This document shows positions 34,689-44,236 of a stretch of 59,388 bases of DNA, piece by piece (the stretch's first letter is position 1; the number at the start of each line of letters is the position of its first letter). The DNA comes from Nocardioides sp. BGMRC 2183 (GTDB lineage Bacteria > Actinomycetota > Actinomycetes > Propionibacteriales > Nocardioidaceae), in assembly GCA_008123405.1 (NCBI GenBank), contig VSSA01000025.1:1-59388 (forward strand), written 5' to 3'. The position numbers and the translations under genes are program-made. A model generated the notes under the pieces. It saw nothing but the letters and a program-made list of their open reading frames with translations, had not been told where the DNA came from and made no database searches.

Positions 34689-35075
34689 ATGTCATCCAGC
34701 ACCGCCGCCACATCCCGCCGTCTCGCCGCGACGCTCGTCGCCACCCTCGCCACCGCCGCACTCACGCCCGCGCTCGCCGCACCCGCCGTGGCCGCGGCCC
34801 CCGCGAAGAGCACCGTCACCATCAAGGCCACGGGCGTGGAGCTGTCCGGCAAGGTGAAGAGCAAACGCCGCGTCTGCGTCGTCAACCGAACGGTCCTCGT
34901 CTACAAGGTCCTCAACGACGGCAATCATCTGTTCAGCAGCGATGTGACCGACGAGCAGGGTCGCTGGAACACCGGCAACACCGGCCAAGAGGGCACCTTC
35001 TTCGCAAAGGTCAAGAAGACAACGAAGTGCAAGGCCGACAAGAGCCCGCGTGTCCGCGCGGTCCGCAATGACTGA
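34689..35075 (+). CDS. small secreted protein of unknown function
   Basis: 128 residues. A clear signal peptide (Ser/Arg start, Ala/Leu-rich core, AVAAAPA cleavage region near residue 38) is followed by a roughly 90-residue beta-rich domain. Two Cys residues (RRVCVV and TKCKAD) may form a disulphide. The segment LFSSDVTDEQGRWNTGNTG recalls Ig-like or transthyretin-like exported domains. It is Lys-rich for this genome. GAGGAG lies seven bases before the ATG. No partner gene is evident. Confidence 0.75.
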   Translation: MSSSTAATSRRLAATLVATLATAALTPALAAPAVAAAPAKSTVTIKATGVELSGKVKSKRRVCVVNRTVLVYKVLNDGNHLFSSDVTDEQGRWNTGNTGQEGTFFAKVKKTTKCKADKSPRVRAVRND

Positions 35076-35132
35076 ACCGGGTCCGCCGACAGCAGTTCGC
35101 CACCGTGCTGTGCCCGGCGGTCGGTGAGAAGG

Positions 35133-36257
35133 TCAGCCTCGGGTGAGCCGCGCGACGGCGGCGGCGATGCGCTCGTCGGTGGCCGTGAACGCCACCCGCA
35201 CGTGCCGACGACCCGCGGGGCCGTAGAAGGCGCCCGGCGCCACCAGGATGCCTCGGTCGGCCAGCTCGGCCACCAACGCCCAGCAGTCCGGGCCGTCCGG
35301 ACCCTTGGTCGCCCAGAGGTAGAGGGACGCCTCGGAGTGGTCGATCGTGAAGCCGGCGCCCAGCAGTGCATCGCGCAGTCGCTCGCGTCGTACGGCGTAG
35401 CGCTGGTGCTGCTCGGCGACGTGGATGTCGTCGGTGAGAGCCGCGACCATCGCCGCCTGCTGCGGCCCGGGCATCATCAGGCCGAGGTTCTTGCGGACCG
35501 CGAGCAGCTCACCGACCACCGCGGGGTCACCGGCAAGGAAGGCACACCGGTAGCCGGCCAGGTTCGACCGCTTCGAGAGCGAGTGCACCGCGAGGATGCC
35601 CTCGGTGCTGCCGCCGCAGATCTCCGGATGGAGCACCGAGTAGGCCTCCCCCTCCCAGACGCAGTCGAGGTAGCACTCGTCGCTCACCAGCAGCACGCCG
35701 CGCTCGCGGCACCAGTCGACGACCTTCTTCAGGTGAGCCGGCGGCAACACCCGTCCGGTGGGATTCGACGGGCTGTTGAGCCAGAGCAGGCGCGGGGTAC
35801 GCGGGCCGAGCGCGGTCAGTGCGTCGGTGGCGATCGCATCGGCACCTGCGAGTGCGGCGCCGACCTCGTAGGTCGGGTAGGCCAGCTCCGGGTAGACGAC
35901 CAGGTCGCCCGCGCCGATGCCGAGATGCACGGCCAGCGAGGCGATCAGCTCCTTGGAGCCGACCAGCGGCAGCACCTGGTCCAGCCCCAGACCGGGCACG
36001 CCGTGGCAGCGCGCGAACCAGTCGACGACCGCCTGCCGGGTCTCGGGCCGACCGATCGTGACCGGGTATCCCGGGGCGTCGGCGGCCGAGCAGAGCGCGT
36101 CCTGCACGACCTGCGGCGTCGGGTCGACCGGGGTGCCGATGGAGAGGTCGACGATGCCATCGGCGTGCGCGCGTGCCCGCTCGCCGTACGGCGCCAATTT
36201 GTCCCAGGGGAAGTCCGGCAGCCGGCCGGAGACCCCGAGGGCGAGACGCTCGCTCAG
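35133..36257 (-). CDS. dapC: succinyldiaminopimelate transaminase, apparent CTG start
   Basis: About 374 residues, class I PLP aminotransferase. The reaction is N-succinyl-2-amino-6-oxopimelate plus glutamate to N-succinyl-LL-diaminopimelate. Family landmarks are [12 protein letters not shown] near the start, [22 protein letters not shown] and the PLP lysine in [12 protein letters not shown]. No ATG, GTG or TTG lies at a fitting position. Upstream in-frame codons run into the ferredoxin gene, and the first TTG (in DKLAPY) would cut the conserved N-terminus. The best start is CTG at 36257, overlapping the ferredoxin TGA (CTGA). Ferredoxin followed by this enzyme is also the mycobacterial order. 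Confidence 0.88.
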   Translation of the reverse strand: MSERLALGVSGRLPDFPWDKLAPYGERARAHADGIVDLSIGTPVDPTPQVVQDALCSAADAPGYPVTIGRPETRQAVVDWFARCHGVPGLGLDQVLPLVGSKELIASLAVHLGIGAGDLVVYPELAYPTYEVGAALAGADAIATDALTALGPRTPRLLWLNSPSNPTGRVLPPAHLKKVVDWCRERGVLLVSDECYLDCVWEGEAYSVLHPEICGGSTEGILAVHSLSKRSNLAGYRCAFLAGDPAVVGELLAVRKNLGLMMPGPQQAAMVAALTDDIHVAEQHQRYAVRRERLRDALLGAGFTIDHSEASLYLWATKGPDGPDCWALVAELADRGILVAPGAFYGPAGRRHVRVAFTATDERIAAAVARLTRG

Positions 36258-36580
36258 TGGTCCTGGTTCTGCGGCTCGAGGTTCGCGATGAACTCGTGGT
36301 CGTGGTCGATCTCGCCCATCTTGGCGGCCCCGCCGGGCGAACCGATCTCGTCGAAGAACTTGACGTTGGCGTCGTAGTAGTCCTTCCACTCCTCCGGCAC
36401 GTCGTCCTCGTAGAAGATCGCCTCGACCGGGCAGACCGGCTCACAGGCGCCGCAGTCGACGCACTCGTCGGGGTGGATGTAGAGCATCCGCTTGCCCTCG
36501 TAGATGCAGTCCACCGGGCACTCGTCGACGCACGCACGGTCCTTGACGTCGACGCACGGCTGCGAGATGACGTAGGTCAT
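36254..36580 (-). CDS. fdxA: 7Fe ferredoxin
   Basis: 108 residues. Two cluster motifs are visible: [17 protein letters not shown] for the 3Fe-4S side, and [12 protein letters not shown] for the 4Fe-4S side. The acidic C-terminal extension is typical of actinobacterial FdxA/FdxC. It is a soluble electron carrier, possibly for cytochromes P450 or oxidoreductases. The ATG has a strong AGGAGG six bases upstream. The stop overlaps the dapC start. Confidence 0.95.
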   Translation of the reverse strand: MTYVISQPCVDVKDRACVDECPVDCIYEGKRMLYIHPDECVDCGACEPVCPVEAIFYEDDVPEEWKDYYDANVKFFDEIGSPGGAAKMGEIDHDHEFIANLEPQNQDH

Positions 36581-36679
36581 CGAATCCTCCTGGACGGAAA
36601 CACTGGGGGCTGCGACCGCGGCTTTCACACCGCGGCGGGTGACAGGGGACACGAATGTCTTTCGTGTACGACCCCACTC

Positions 36680-36685
36680 TAGTAT
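36680..36685 (+). promoter_or_regulatory. -10 box for a leaderless GNAT mRNA
   Basis: TAGTAT, a good -10 box, ends six bases before the GTG at 36692. No ribosome site is present. Confidence 0.55.
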
Positions 36686-36691
36686 CCCGGC

Positions 36692-37633
36692 GTGACGAAC
36701 GAGCGGACACCCCACGATCCGGGACGTCATCTGCTGGGGCCTCACGTAGTGGGGCAACGAGTGGTGATCCGCCGGCTGGTGCACGGCGAGACCGGACCCA
36801 CCGGCGGCCCGGCGATGACCGACCTGTTGGGCGAGTGTCTGGCCTGGACCGCGACGACCGCGACGGTGCGCACCGCCGCCGGCGAGGTGGTCGAGATCGC
36901 GGTCGGCGACATCGTCTCCGGCAAGCCGGTGCCGCCCCGACCGTCGGTGCGGCACCGGGTCTCGGTCGCCGACGCCGAGGCGCACACGCTGGCGCTCTCG
37001 ACCGACCTGGAGACCGAGGCGCTCGGCGCCTGGAGGCTGCGCAGTGAGCGCTCTTCCGCAGGCCGGTTGCGGCGCCGGCTCAACTCCTGCCTCGCCGTCG
37101 GCGATCCGGGGGTGCCGCTCGCCGAGGCGGCCGCCGCAGTGGCCCGCTTCTACGACGACCGGGAGCGACCCACGTACCTGCACGTGGAGCTCGACGGGGA
37201 CCACGAGCGGACGCTGCGCTCGCAGGGCTGGCTGGTCGACCGAAGCGGCGACGCCGAGTTCCAGCTCGCCTCCATCGCCCGGGTACGACGTACCCTGCGC
37301 GCCCCCGACCACCCGGTCGCGGTGAGTGCCACCGGCGGTCAGGTCACCGTCACCGTCGGCGACGACCGCGGTCCTGTTGCCGAAGGGGCGGCGGCCCTCG
37401 ACGGCGACTGGCTGGGGATCCACGGCCTGATGGTCGATCCCGAGCACCGGCGCCGCGGCCTGGCGCTGACGGTGATGGCCGCCCTGCTGGAGTGGGGGGC
37501 GGAGCAGGGGGCGACCACGGCCTGGCTGCACGTCGAGGTGACCAACGGCCCAGCCCTCGCGCTCTACGACCGCCTGGGGTTCACCACCCACCACGTGATG
37601 CGCTACCTGGTGCCGGCAACAGCCACGCCCTAG
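36692..37633 (+). CDS. GNAT acetyltransferase with N-terminal SH3-like domain
   Basis: 313 residues. Residues 15-95 look like a small beta-barrel ([30 protein letters not shown]), as in the mycobacterial Rv0428c-like group. The C-terminal 90 residues are a GNAT fold: [20 protein letters not shown] is the acetyl-CoA loop, and [13 protein letters not shown] is the following motif. It acetylates an unknown amine. The GTG start follows a TAGTAT box by six bases, pointing to a leaderless mRNA. It shares a 111-base divergent spacer with ferredoxin. Confidence 0.9.
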   Translation: MTNERTPHDPGRHLLGPHVVGQRVVIRRLVHGETGPTGGPAMTDLLGECLAWTATTATVRTAAGEVVEIAVGDIVSGKPVPPRPSVRHRVSVADAEAHTLALSTDLETEALGAWRLRSERSSAGRLRRRLNSCLAVGDPGVPLAEAAAAVARFYDDRERPTYLHVELDGDHERTLRSQGWLVDRSGDAEFQLASIARVRRTLRAPDHPVAVSATGGQVTVTVGDDRGPVAEGAAALDGDWLGIHGLMVDPEHRRRGLALTVMAALLEWGAEQGATTAWLHVEVTNGPALALYDRLGFTTHHVMRYLVPATATP

Positions 37634-37641
37634 GGCGTGGC

Positions 37642-38637
37642 TCACTCGATGAAGCCCTGCTCCCGGAGCCAGTCCTCGGCAACATCGGTCGGCTCCTTGC
37701 CGTCGACGTCGACCTGCGCGTTCATCGCGATGAGCTCCTCGTCGGTGAGCTTCTCGGTGACCGGCGCCATCAGCTCCTCGATCTGCGGATACTCCTCGTA
37801 GAGCTCCTCGCGCAACACCAGCGACACGTTGTACTTGGGGAAGTACTCCTTGTCGTCCTCGAGCACGGTCAGGTCGAGCGCGAGGATCCGTCCGTCGGTG
37901 GTGAACACCTCGCCGAGGACGCACTCACCGCGGTCGGTGGCGTCGTAGATCGCCCCGGTCTGGAAGATCTTGAGCTGGTCGTCCGAGGCGGTCAGACCAT
38001 AGGTCTTCAGCATCCCCGGCAGTCCGTCGGGGCGGTTGGTGAACTCGGTCTCGACGCAGTAGGTCTGCGCCTCCTTCGGCAGCTTGTTGACGTCGGAGAG
38101 CGTCTTGATGCCGTACTTCTCCACGCTGTCCTGGGTGATCGCGAAGCCGTAGGTGTTGTTCATCGGGGCAGGCGGCAGCCAGACCAGGTTGTTCTCCTCC
38201 AGGTCCTCGTCCCGGACCGCCTCATACTGCTCCTGCTCGTCCGGGATCGGCTTGTCATGGCCCAGATAGTTGATCCAGCCGGTGCCGGTGTACTCCCACA
38301 TCGCGTCGATCTGGCCCTCGACCTCCGCCTGACGCGCCGCCGTCGAGCCGGGGATGTTGGTCAGGTCGGTGACCTCGGCGCCGGCGGCCTTGAGCATGAT
38401 CAGCGCGATCTTGCCGAGGATGATGTTCTCGCTGAAGTTCTTCGAGCCGACAGCTATCTCGGCGCCTTCGAGGGAGTCGACGTCACTGGTCGCACCGGCC
38501 AGCTCGGCGGTGGGCACCACCCCGCCGGCGGTCTGCAGGCCGCAGCCTGCGGCGGCCGCCAGCATGACGGTGGTCGCAAGGCCCGCGGTCAGCCGGGCAC
38601 GACGCCCAGGGGTGCGGGAGCGGGAGCGCAGGTGCAT
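37642..38637 (-). CDS. opuC: osmoprotectant (glycine betaine/choline/carnitine) binding lipoprotein
   Basis: 331 residues. A lipoprotein signal with lipobox AAAAGC is followed by an OpuAC/ProX-type solute-binding domain ([37 protein letters not shown]). It captures a compatible solute outside the cell and delivers it to the two permeases. It is the last gene of a four-gene operon, starting directly at the stop of the upstream permease. The specific substrate cannot be told from the sequence alone. Confidence 0.92.
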   Translation of the reverse strand: MHLRSRSRTPGRRARLTAGLATTVMLAAAAGCGLQTAGGVVPTAELAGATSDVDSLEGAEIAVGSKNFSENIILGKIALIMLKAAGAEVTDLTNIPGSTAARQAEVEGQIDAMWEYTGTGWINYLGHDKPIPDEQEQYEAVRDEDLEENNLVWLPPAPMNNTYGFAITQDSVEKYGIKTLSDVNKLPKEAQTYCVETEFTNRPDGLPGMLKTYGLTASDDQLKIFQTGAIYDATDRGECVLGEVFTTDGRILALDLTVLEDDKEYFPKYNVSLVLREELYEEYPQIEELMAPVTEKLTDEELIAMNAQVDVDGKEPTDVAEDWLREQGFIE

Positions 38638-39459
38638 TCAGATCCCCTTCGGTCGGGTCAGCACCTCGAGCACGCGACCGAGCCACTCCACCAGGAGCGC
38701 GATCAGCGCGACGAGGACGGCACCAGCGACCATCAGCGAGAACCGGAACAACGTGATCCCGGTGTTGATCATCTCGCCGAGGCCCCCGGCTCCGATGAAG
38801 AACGCCAACGCAGCTGTGCCGGCGATGAGCACCAGCGCGGTGCGCAGGCCGGCCATGATCACCGGCACCGCGAGCGGCAGCTCGATGTGCAGCAGGGTGC
38901 CGGCCGGCGTCATCCCGATGCCGCGACCTGCCTCGATCAGGGTCGGGTCCACGCCCTGCAGGCCGGTGATCGTGTTGCGCAGCACCGGCAGGAAGCCGTA
39001 GAGGGTGAGTGCGAGGACGGCCACCCAGAAGCTGTTCCAGGTGGTGAGCCAGAGGAACAGCAGCACGATCAGACCGACAGCGGGAGCCGCCTGGCCGGCG
39101 TTCGCGACACCGACGACGATCGGCGCCGCCGCCTTCGCCCGGCCACGGGTGAGCAGGATGCCGGCAGGGATCGCGGTGATCACCACGAAGAACGCAGAGA
39201 CGAAGGTGAGCCGCAGGTGCTCGACGATCAGCGAGGTGATCTCGCTCCAGCGCAGCTGGTTGGTCTCGACGCTGTCGAGATCGGCGAAGTGGCGCCAGAG
39301 CACGAATCCGAGGAAGACCAAGGCGATCAGCACCGGCGGCACGATCAGCATCAGCAGCATCTCGCGAGAGATGCGGCGCGGACGGGACCGGACCTCGACG
39401 TCGCCGTCCTCGACGACCTGGGGGGTGGCCGGCTCGACACCGGTGCTGGTGTCGGTCAT
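38638..39459 (-). CDS. opuB: osmoprotectant ABC transporter permease (second)
   Basis: 273 residues with about six transmembrane helices and the permease signature AGRGIGMTPAGTLLHIELPL. The chosen ATG at 39459 overlaps the stop of the ATPase gene (ATGA); the longer frame to 39750 is antisense-like and rejected. A polar N-terminal tail of 35 residues precedes the first helix. Partner of the other permease at 40715-41356. Confidence 0.92.
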   Translation of the reverse strand: MTDTSTGVEPATPQVVEDGDVEVRSRPRRISREMLLMLIVPPVLIALVFLGFVLWRHFADLDSVETNQLRWSEITSLIVEHLRLTFVSAFFVVITAIPAGILLTRGRAKAAAPIVVGVANAGQAAPAVGLIVLLFLWLTTWNSFWVAVLALTLYGFLPVLRNTITGLQGVDPTLIEAGRGIGMTPAGTLLHIELPLAVPVIMAGLRTALVLIAGTAALAFFIGAGGLGEMINTGITLFRFSLMVAGAVLVALIALLVEWLGRVLEVLTRPKGI

Positions 39460-40718
39460 CAGCCTTCGCTCCCCCGGAGCTCCTCGTTGCTGACGGCCAC
39501 CTGGGTGGGCGCCTCCTCGGCCCCCGACGTCGCCGCCTCGGCCTGGTCCTCGAGCTGACGCATGTACTCGGTGACCGCGTCGAAGTCGACCACCCCCAGG
39601 TACTGGTCGCGGGCTCCGGTGACCGGGGCCGCTCCGTGGCTGCTGGTCAGCATCGTGTCCAGCGCGTCGTTGAGAGTGGCCCGCTCGTCGAGGGTGATCA
39701 GGTCCTCGTTGCCGGCGTGGATGACCTCGCCCTTGAGCTGGCGCAGCCACGGCCAGCCGACCGGCCGATTGCGTTGGTCGAGCACGATCACCGATCGGTC
39801 GCCGTTCGACTCCGCCCGGCGTCGTACGTCGGTGGTCGTCTCGCCGATCTTGGCGGTGGTCGGCCGGCGAAGCTCGACGTCGGAGACACGGGCCAGGGAG
39901 AGCTGTTTGAGGGTCGAGCCGGCGCCCACGAAGTCGGCGACGAAGTCGTTGGCGGGGGCGGCCAGCAACACCTCGGGGGTGTCGTACTGGGCGATCCGGG
40001 CGCCCTCCTGCAACAGCAGGATCCGGTCTCCCATCTTGATTGCCTCGTCAATGTCGTGGGTGACGCAGACGATGGTCTTGCGGAGTTCACGCTGGATGCT
40101 CAGCAACTCGTCCTGCAGGCGCTGCCGAGTGATCGGGTCGACCGCACCGAACGGCTCGTCCATCAAGATCACCGGAGGGTCGGCGGCGAGACCGCGAGCC
40201 ACGCCGACGCGTTGCTGCTGACCGCCGGAGAGCTCACGCGGATAACGGTCGCGGTACTTGGCGGGGTCGAGCCCGACCAGGTCGAGCAGCTCGTCGACGC
40301 GGTTCGCGATCCGGGTCTTGTCCCAGCCGAGCAGCTTGGGCACCGCGGCGATGTTGGTGGCCACGGTGTGGTGCGGGAAGAGGCTTCCGCCTTGGATGAC
40401 GTAGCCGATCTTGCGCCGCAACGAGGTTGCGTTCTCCTGGCGGACGTCTCGCCCGTCGATGGTGATGGTGCCGGAGGTCGGCTCGATCAGCCGGTTGATC
40501 ATCTTCAGCGAAGTGGTCTTCCCGCACCCGGACGGGCCGATGAACATCACGATCTCGCCGGCAGGGATGGTCAGGGAGAGGTCGTCCACCGCAGCTGCCT
40601 TCTGGCCCGGATAGCGCTTGACGACGTTCTCCAGGCGCAGCTCGGCGCCGCTGATCTCGTCCGTACCCCCGCCCGACGCCTCGGCGCCGGTCGGGTTGGT
40701 CGACATGTCCGTGCTCAT
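39459..40718 (-). CDS. opuA: osmoprotectant ABC transporter ATPase with CBS domains
   Basis: 419 residues. Walker A is GPSGCGKTT, the signature is LSGGQQQR, and Walker B is VILMDEPF. The C-terminal part contains tandem CBS-type modules (RSVIVLDQRNRPVGW, DALDTMLTSSHGAAPVTG) that sense ionic strength or nucleotides in OpuA/OpuC systems. It drives import of compatible solutes. It overlaps the genes on both sides by four and three bases. Confidence 0.94.
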   Translation of the reverse strand: MSTDMSTNPTGAEASGGGTDEISGAELRLENVVKRYPGQKAAAVDDLSLTIPAGEIVMFIGPSGCGKTTSLKMINRLIEPTSGTITIDGRDVRQENATSLRRKIGYVIQGGSLFPHHTVATNIAAVPKLLGWDKTRIANRVDELLDLVGLDPAKYRDRYPRELSGGQQQRVGVARGLAADPPVILMDEPFGAVDPITRQRLQDELLSIQRELRKTIVCVTHDIDEAIKMGDRILLLQEGARIAQYDTPEVLLAAPANDFVADFVGAGSTLKQLSLARVSDVELRRPTTAKIGETTTDVRRRAESNGDRSVIVLDQRNRPVGWPWLRQLKGEVIHAGNEDLITLDERATLNDALDTMLTSSHGAAPVTGARDQYLGVVDFDAVTEYMRQLEDQAEAATSGAEEAPTQVAVSNEELRGSEG

Positions 40719-41356
40719 GCGCGGATTCCCTTCGAGATGGTGAAGCGGCCGAGGAGCAGTAGGAGTGCGTCGGCGATCAACGCGATCACCACGATCGCGA
40801 CGGTGGCGACGACGACGTAGTCCAGGGCGGTCGCTCCGCCCTGGCGAGCAAGCCCCGTGAAGATGTACTCACCGAGTCCCGGCCCTTTGACGTAGCCGGC
40901 GATGGCGGCAACGCCCATCGACATCTGCAGGGAGACCCGCATGCCGGCCAGGATCACCGGCCAGGCGAGCGGCAGACGCACCCGGGTGAGCACGCCGAGG
41001 TCGGTCATCCCCATGCCACGGGCGGATTCGAGCAAGGTCGCGTCCACGCCCTGCAGGCCGACCACGGCGTTGCGGAGGATCGGGAGGGTGGCATAGAAGG
41101 TCACGCAGACCACCGCCGTGGTGACCCCGAGTCCGGTCAGCGGCAGCAGGATGCCGATCAGCGCGAAGGACGGCAGGGTCAGTCCGATCGCCGACAGCGC
41201 GTTGGCCACCGGTTCGAATCGCGGTGTGCGGGTGATCAGCACAGCCAGCACGACCGCGATCACCGTGGCCAGCAGCACACTCTGCACCACCAGGCTGAAA
41301 TGCTGGTAGGTGTAGAACGCGATGTCTTCGCGGCGGGTCGAGATGAAGTCCCACAC
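40715..41356 (-). CDS. opuB: osmoprotectant ABC transporter permease (first)
   Basis: 213 residues with five to six helices and the signature ARGMGMTDLGVLTRVRLPLA. The start is a GTG (VWDFISTRREDI) with GGAGG twelve bases upstream, a long spacing. It is the first gene of the transporter operon; the 148 bases between it and cbs hold the likely promoter, but I see no clear boxes. The four genes in order are permease, ATPase, permease, binding lipoprotein. Confidence 0.92.
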   Translation of the reverse strand: MWDFISTRREDIAFYTYQHFSLVVQSVLLATVIAVVLAVLITRTPRFEPVANALSAIGLTLPSFALIGILLPLTGLGVTTAVVCVTFYATLPILRNAVVGLQGVDATLLESARGMGMTDLGVLTRVRLPLAWPVILAGMRVSLQMSMGVAAIAGYVKGPGLGEYIFTGLARQGGATALDYVVVATVAIVVIALIADALLLLLGRFTISKGIRA

Positions 41357-41504
41357 AGGTCGTCAGCACCTCCGACGGGGCCACGCCGAGCGCCCGGTGA
41401 CGCCCGTGACCTCTCAGCCCTGGGACCGCGACCCTCCCTCCACCCCATCACAAGTCCGGTACGACGACGAGGACCGCACCGCTGTGTTGGCGTGTCGCGG
41501 GTGG

Positions 41505-42905
41505 TCAGCCGCGGGCGAGGAAGGCGATCAGATCCTGCCGGGTCAGCACGCCCACCGGCTTGCCGTCCTCGTGGACCAGCACCGCGTCGGCACCCTCCAG
41601 CAGCGTGACCGCCGCGGGCGTCTCCTCGCCTGCGCCGATGGTGGGCAGCGGCGCGGACATGTGCTTCTCGACGGAGTCGGTCAGCTTCGCGTCGCCGGCG
41701 AAGAGTGCCTCCAACAGCGCCCGGTCGGAGACCGCCCCGGCGACCTCGGCCGCCACGATCGGCGGTTCGGCGCGAACCACGGGCATCTGGGAGACGCCGT
41801 ACTCCTGGAGGATCTGGACGGCCTCGGCGATGGTCTCGTTGGGGTGGGTGTGCACCAGGGCCGGCAGCTGGCCGGTCTTGCCGCGCAGCACCTCGCCGAC
41901 GGTGCGCGAGCTGGGCGCGGTGCCGGTGGCGAATCCGTACTGGGCGAGCCAGTCGTCGTTGAAGACCTTGCTCAGGTAGCCCCGCCCGGAGTCGGGCAAC
42001 AGCACCACGATCACCGCGTCGGTGTGACCCTCGGACCGGAGTTCGGCGGCGAGCTGCTTGGCCGCGAACGCCGCCATTCCCGCCGAGCCGCCGACCAGCA
42101 TCTGCTCCTCGCGGGCCAGCCGCCGGGTGAAGGCGAACGAGTCGGCGTCGGAGACCTCGATGACCCGGTCCGCAACGCCGCGGTCATAGGTGTCGGGCCA
42201 GAAGTCCTCGCCCACGCCCTCGACCAAGTAGGGACGGCCCGTGCCGCCGGAGTAGACCGAGCCCGACGGGTCGGCGCCGACGACTTGGACCTCGGGGTTC
42301 TGCTCCTTCAGGTAGCGGCCCACGCCGGAGATGGTGCCGCCGGTGCCCATGCCAGTGACGAAGTGAGTGATCCGCCCCTCGGTCTGGCGCCAGATCTCCG
42401 GACCGGTGGTCTCGTAGTGGGAGCGCGGATTGTTGGGGTTGGAGTACTGATCGGGCTTCCAGGCGCCCGGCTGCGAGGCGAGCCGATCGGAGACGTTGTA
42501 GTAGGAGTCGGGGTGCTCCGGTGCGACGGCCGTGGGGCACACCACCACCTCGGCGCCGTAGGCGCGCAGCACGTTGCGCTTGTCCTCGCTGACCTTGTCG
42601 GGGCACACGAAGATGCAGTGGTAGCCCTTCTGCTGGGCGACCATCGCCAGCCCGACGCCGGTGTTGCCGGAGGTCGGCTCCACGATCGTGCCGCCGGGCT
42701 GCAGCGCGCCGGAGGCCTCCGCGGCCTCGATCATCCGGGTCGCGATCCGGTCCTTCACCGAGCCGCCCGGGTTGAGGTACTCCACCTTGGCCAGCACCAG
42801 CGGACCGTCCTCGGCCTGGTCGGCCTGGTCCGGGTCGAGGCTGCGGGAGAGCCGCACCAACGGGGTGTTGCCGATCAGGTCGAGCAGTGAGTCGACGTAC
42901 TCCAT
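41505..42905 (-). CDS. cbs: cystathionine beta-synthase with C-terminal CBS domains
   Basis: 466 residues. PLP-dependent fold II enzyme: the PLP lysine is in NPGGSVKDRIA, the substrate loop is TSGNTG and the phosphate loop is GTGGTISG. Residues from about 335 to the end form a CBS domain pair (VGEVLRGKTGQLPALVHTHP, GVLTRQDLIAFLARG), a likely regulatory module. It condenses serine and homocysteine to cystathionine. The ATG is nine bases after TAATAC on the minus strand, with no ribosome site at the usual distance, so the leader is very short. It is next to the SGNH hydrolase gene, as in mycobacteria. Confidence 0.93.
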   Translation of the reverse strand: MEYVDSLLDLIGNTPLVRLSRSLDPDQADQAEDGPLVLAKVEYLNPGGSVKDRIATRMIEAAEASGALQPGGTIVEPTSGNTGVGLAMVAQQKGYHCIFVCPDKVSEDKRNVLRAYGAEVVVCPTAVAPEHPDSYYNVSDRLASQPGAWKPDQYSNPNNPRSHYETTGPEIWRQTEGRITHFVTGMGTGGTISGVGRYLKEQNPEVQVVGADPSGSVYSGGTGRPYLVEGVGEDFWPDTYDRGVADRVIEVSDADSFAFTRRLAREEQMLVGGSAGMAAFAAKQLAAELRSEGHTDAVIVVLLPDSGRGYLSKVFNDDWLAQYGFATGTAPSSRTVGEVLRGKTGQLPALVHTHPNETIAEAVQILQEYGVSQMPVVRAEPPIVAAEVAGAVSDRALLEALFAGDAKLTDSVEKHMSAPLPTIGAGEETPAAVTLLEGADAVLVHEDGKPVGVLTRQDLIAFLARG

Positions 42906-42914
42906 GGACTCAAG

Positions 42915-42920
42915 GTATTA
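42915..42920 (-). promoter_or_regulatory. -10 box of cbs
   Basis: TAATAC on the minus strand is a good -10 box, nine bases from the ATG at 42905. The leader would be only about two or three bases. Confidence 0.5.
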
Positions 42921-43000
42921 CCTCCGAGGCTCCGCGACGAAGGTCACGCGAACACCGAGTGCGCTCACCCGCTCGTGACCGCCCGGCAACACGCGCTCCG

Positions 43001-43006
43001 TAGGGT
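43001..43006 (+). promoter_or_regulatory. -10 box for leaderless SGNH hydrolase mRNA
   Basis: TAGGGT ends six bases before the GTG at 43013. An AGGAGC directly before the GTG is too close to serve as a ribosome site. Confidence 0.45.
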
Positions 43007-43012
43007 AGGAGC

Positions 43013-44059
43013 GTGAGTAGAGCGTCCGCTGCCCGCAAGCTCGCCGCCGCCGCGTTGTACGGCGGCGGTGGTGTCTCTGCCGTCGGCGCGGGGCTGTACG
43101 GCGTGCTCGTCACCGAGGCTCGCGTCGCCCGCAAGATCATCGGTCCGGTGCTGGAGGATCCTCCGCCCGACGCGACCGGGTGGTACGGGCGCGGCCGGCC
43201 GGGACCTGCGATCCGGATCGCTCTGCTGGGCGATTCCAGCGCGGCCGGCTACGGTGTGGAACGGGTCGAGGAGACCCCCGGCGCCCTGGTCGCCAGCGGC
43301 ATCGCCGAACACGCCGACCGCCGGGTCTACTTCCGCTCGTTCTGCGTGGTCGGCGCCAAGTCCAGCGACTTGGCCCGACAGGTCGACCGGGCGCTGCTGA
43401 TCGAGCCGGAGGTCGCGGTGATCCTGGTCGGCGGCAACGACGTCACCCACACCGTGCTCCCCAAGCAGTCGGTCCAGCATCTCGCTGACGGGGTACGACG
43501 ACTCGTCGCCGCGGGCTGCCAGGTCGTCGTCGGCACCTGCCCCGACCTGGGCACCATCCAGCCGATCGCGCCGCCCCTGAAGCAGATCGCCCGTGCCTGG
43601 TCGCGCCGCTTGGCGGCCGGTCAGACCATCGCGGTCCTCGAGGAGGGCGGCCGCACCGTCTCACTCGGGTCGATCCTCGGCCCAGAGTTCGCCGCGGCAC
43701 CGGCAGTGCTCTTCGGCCCCGATCAGTTCCACCCCTCGGCCGAGGGCTACCGGGCACTTGCCCACGTCCTGATCCCCTCCGTGCTCGCCGCCCTCGGCGA
43801 GGTGCCGGACGACGAGTCCGTGCTCGAGGCCTACCGTGGGGAGGCCATCCTCCCGATCAGCCGCGCCGCCGTGCAGGCCGTCAAGCAGCCGGGCACCGAG
43901 CTCGACGGCACCGAGATCGCCGGTCGCCGGGCCGGAGTCCGCGGCCTCTGGGTGGAGTTGCGCCATCGCCGCCGCCGCGCGCAGGTGCGCGGCGAGGTGC
44001 CCGAGGCCCACGAGCCAGCGGAGTCGGCCGACACTGTGCCCGGGAACGACGCAGGCTGA
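43013..44059 (+). CDS. SGNH/GDSL hydrolase, membrane-anchored
   Basis: 348 residues. An N-terminal hydrophobic segment (residues 8-35) serves as signal or anchor. The SGNH blocks are GDSS (73-76, nucleophile Ser75), GGND (140-143) and the Asp/His pair at 237 and 240 (FGPDQFHPSAEGY). It is an esterase or lipase-like hydrolase acting outside the cell membrane. The C-terminal 60 residues are Arg- and Glu-rich and probably disordered. It is divergent from cbs with 107 bases between, the same pair as in M. tuberculosis. The start appears leaderless. Confidence 0.9.
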   Translation: MSRASAARKLAAAALYGGGGVSAVGAGLYGVLVTEARVARKIIGPVLEDPPPDATGWYGRGRPGPAIRIALLGDSSAAGYGVERVEETPGALVASGIAEHADRRVYFRSFCVVGAKSSDLARQVDRALLIEPEVAVILVGGNDVTHTVLPKQSVQHLADGVRRLVAAGCQVVVGTCPDLGTIQPIAPPLKQIARAWSRRLAAGQTIAVLEEGGRTVSLGSILGPEFAAAPAVLFGPDQFHPSAEGYRALAHVLIPSVLAALGEVPDDESVLEAYRGEAILPISRAAVQAVKQPGTELDGTEIAGRRAGVRGLWVELRHRRRRAQVRGEVPEAHEPAESADTVPGNDAG

Positions 44060-44105
44060 CCCGCCCCGTCGATCCCGCGACTGGCTATCGCGAACAGGTG
44101 GATGC

Positions 44106-44197
44106 GATCTGGGTGTGCGTTCGAGCCGGATCGCCGCGATCCGCGTGCATTTGAGCCGGGTCAGCGCAATCCACGTGTGCGTTTGCGCCGGGTCGGC
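44106..44197. repeat. three degenerate ~31-bp tandem repeats in a gene-free spacer
   Basis: Units begin at 44106, 44138 and 44168 and share the core TTCGAGCCGGATCGCC / TTTGAGCCGGGTCAGC / TTTGCGCCGGGTCGGC. A partial fourth unit starts at 44198. The 265-base spacer between the SGNH hydrolase and Bax-inhibitor genes has no open frame worth calling. Confidence 0.6.
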
Positions 44198-44236
44198 GAT
44201 CGCTCGCGCCGAGAAGCTTCCTCGCGCGCAGACGCC

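Noticed and set aside
37492-39558. 688-codon plus-strand frame
   Set aside because: Antisense to the transporter genes; composition is His/Gln/Asp-rich, as expected for a shadow of membrane-protein codons.
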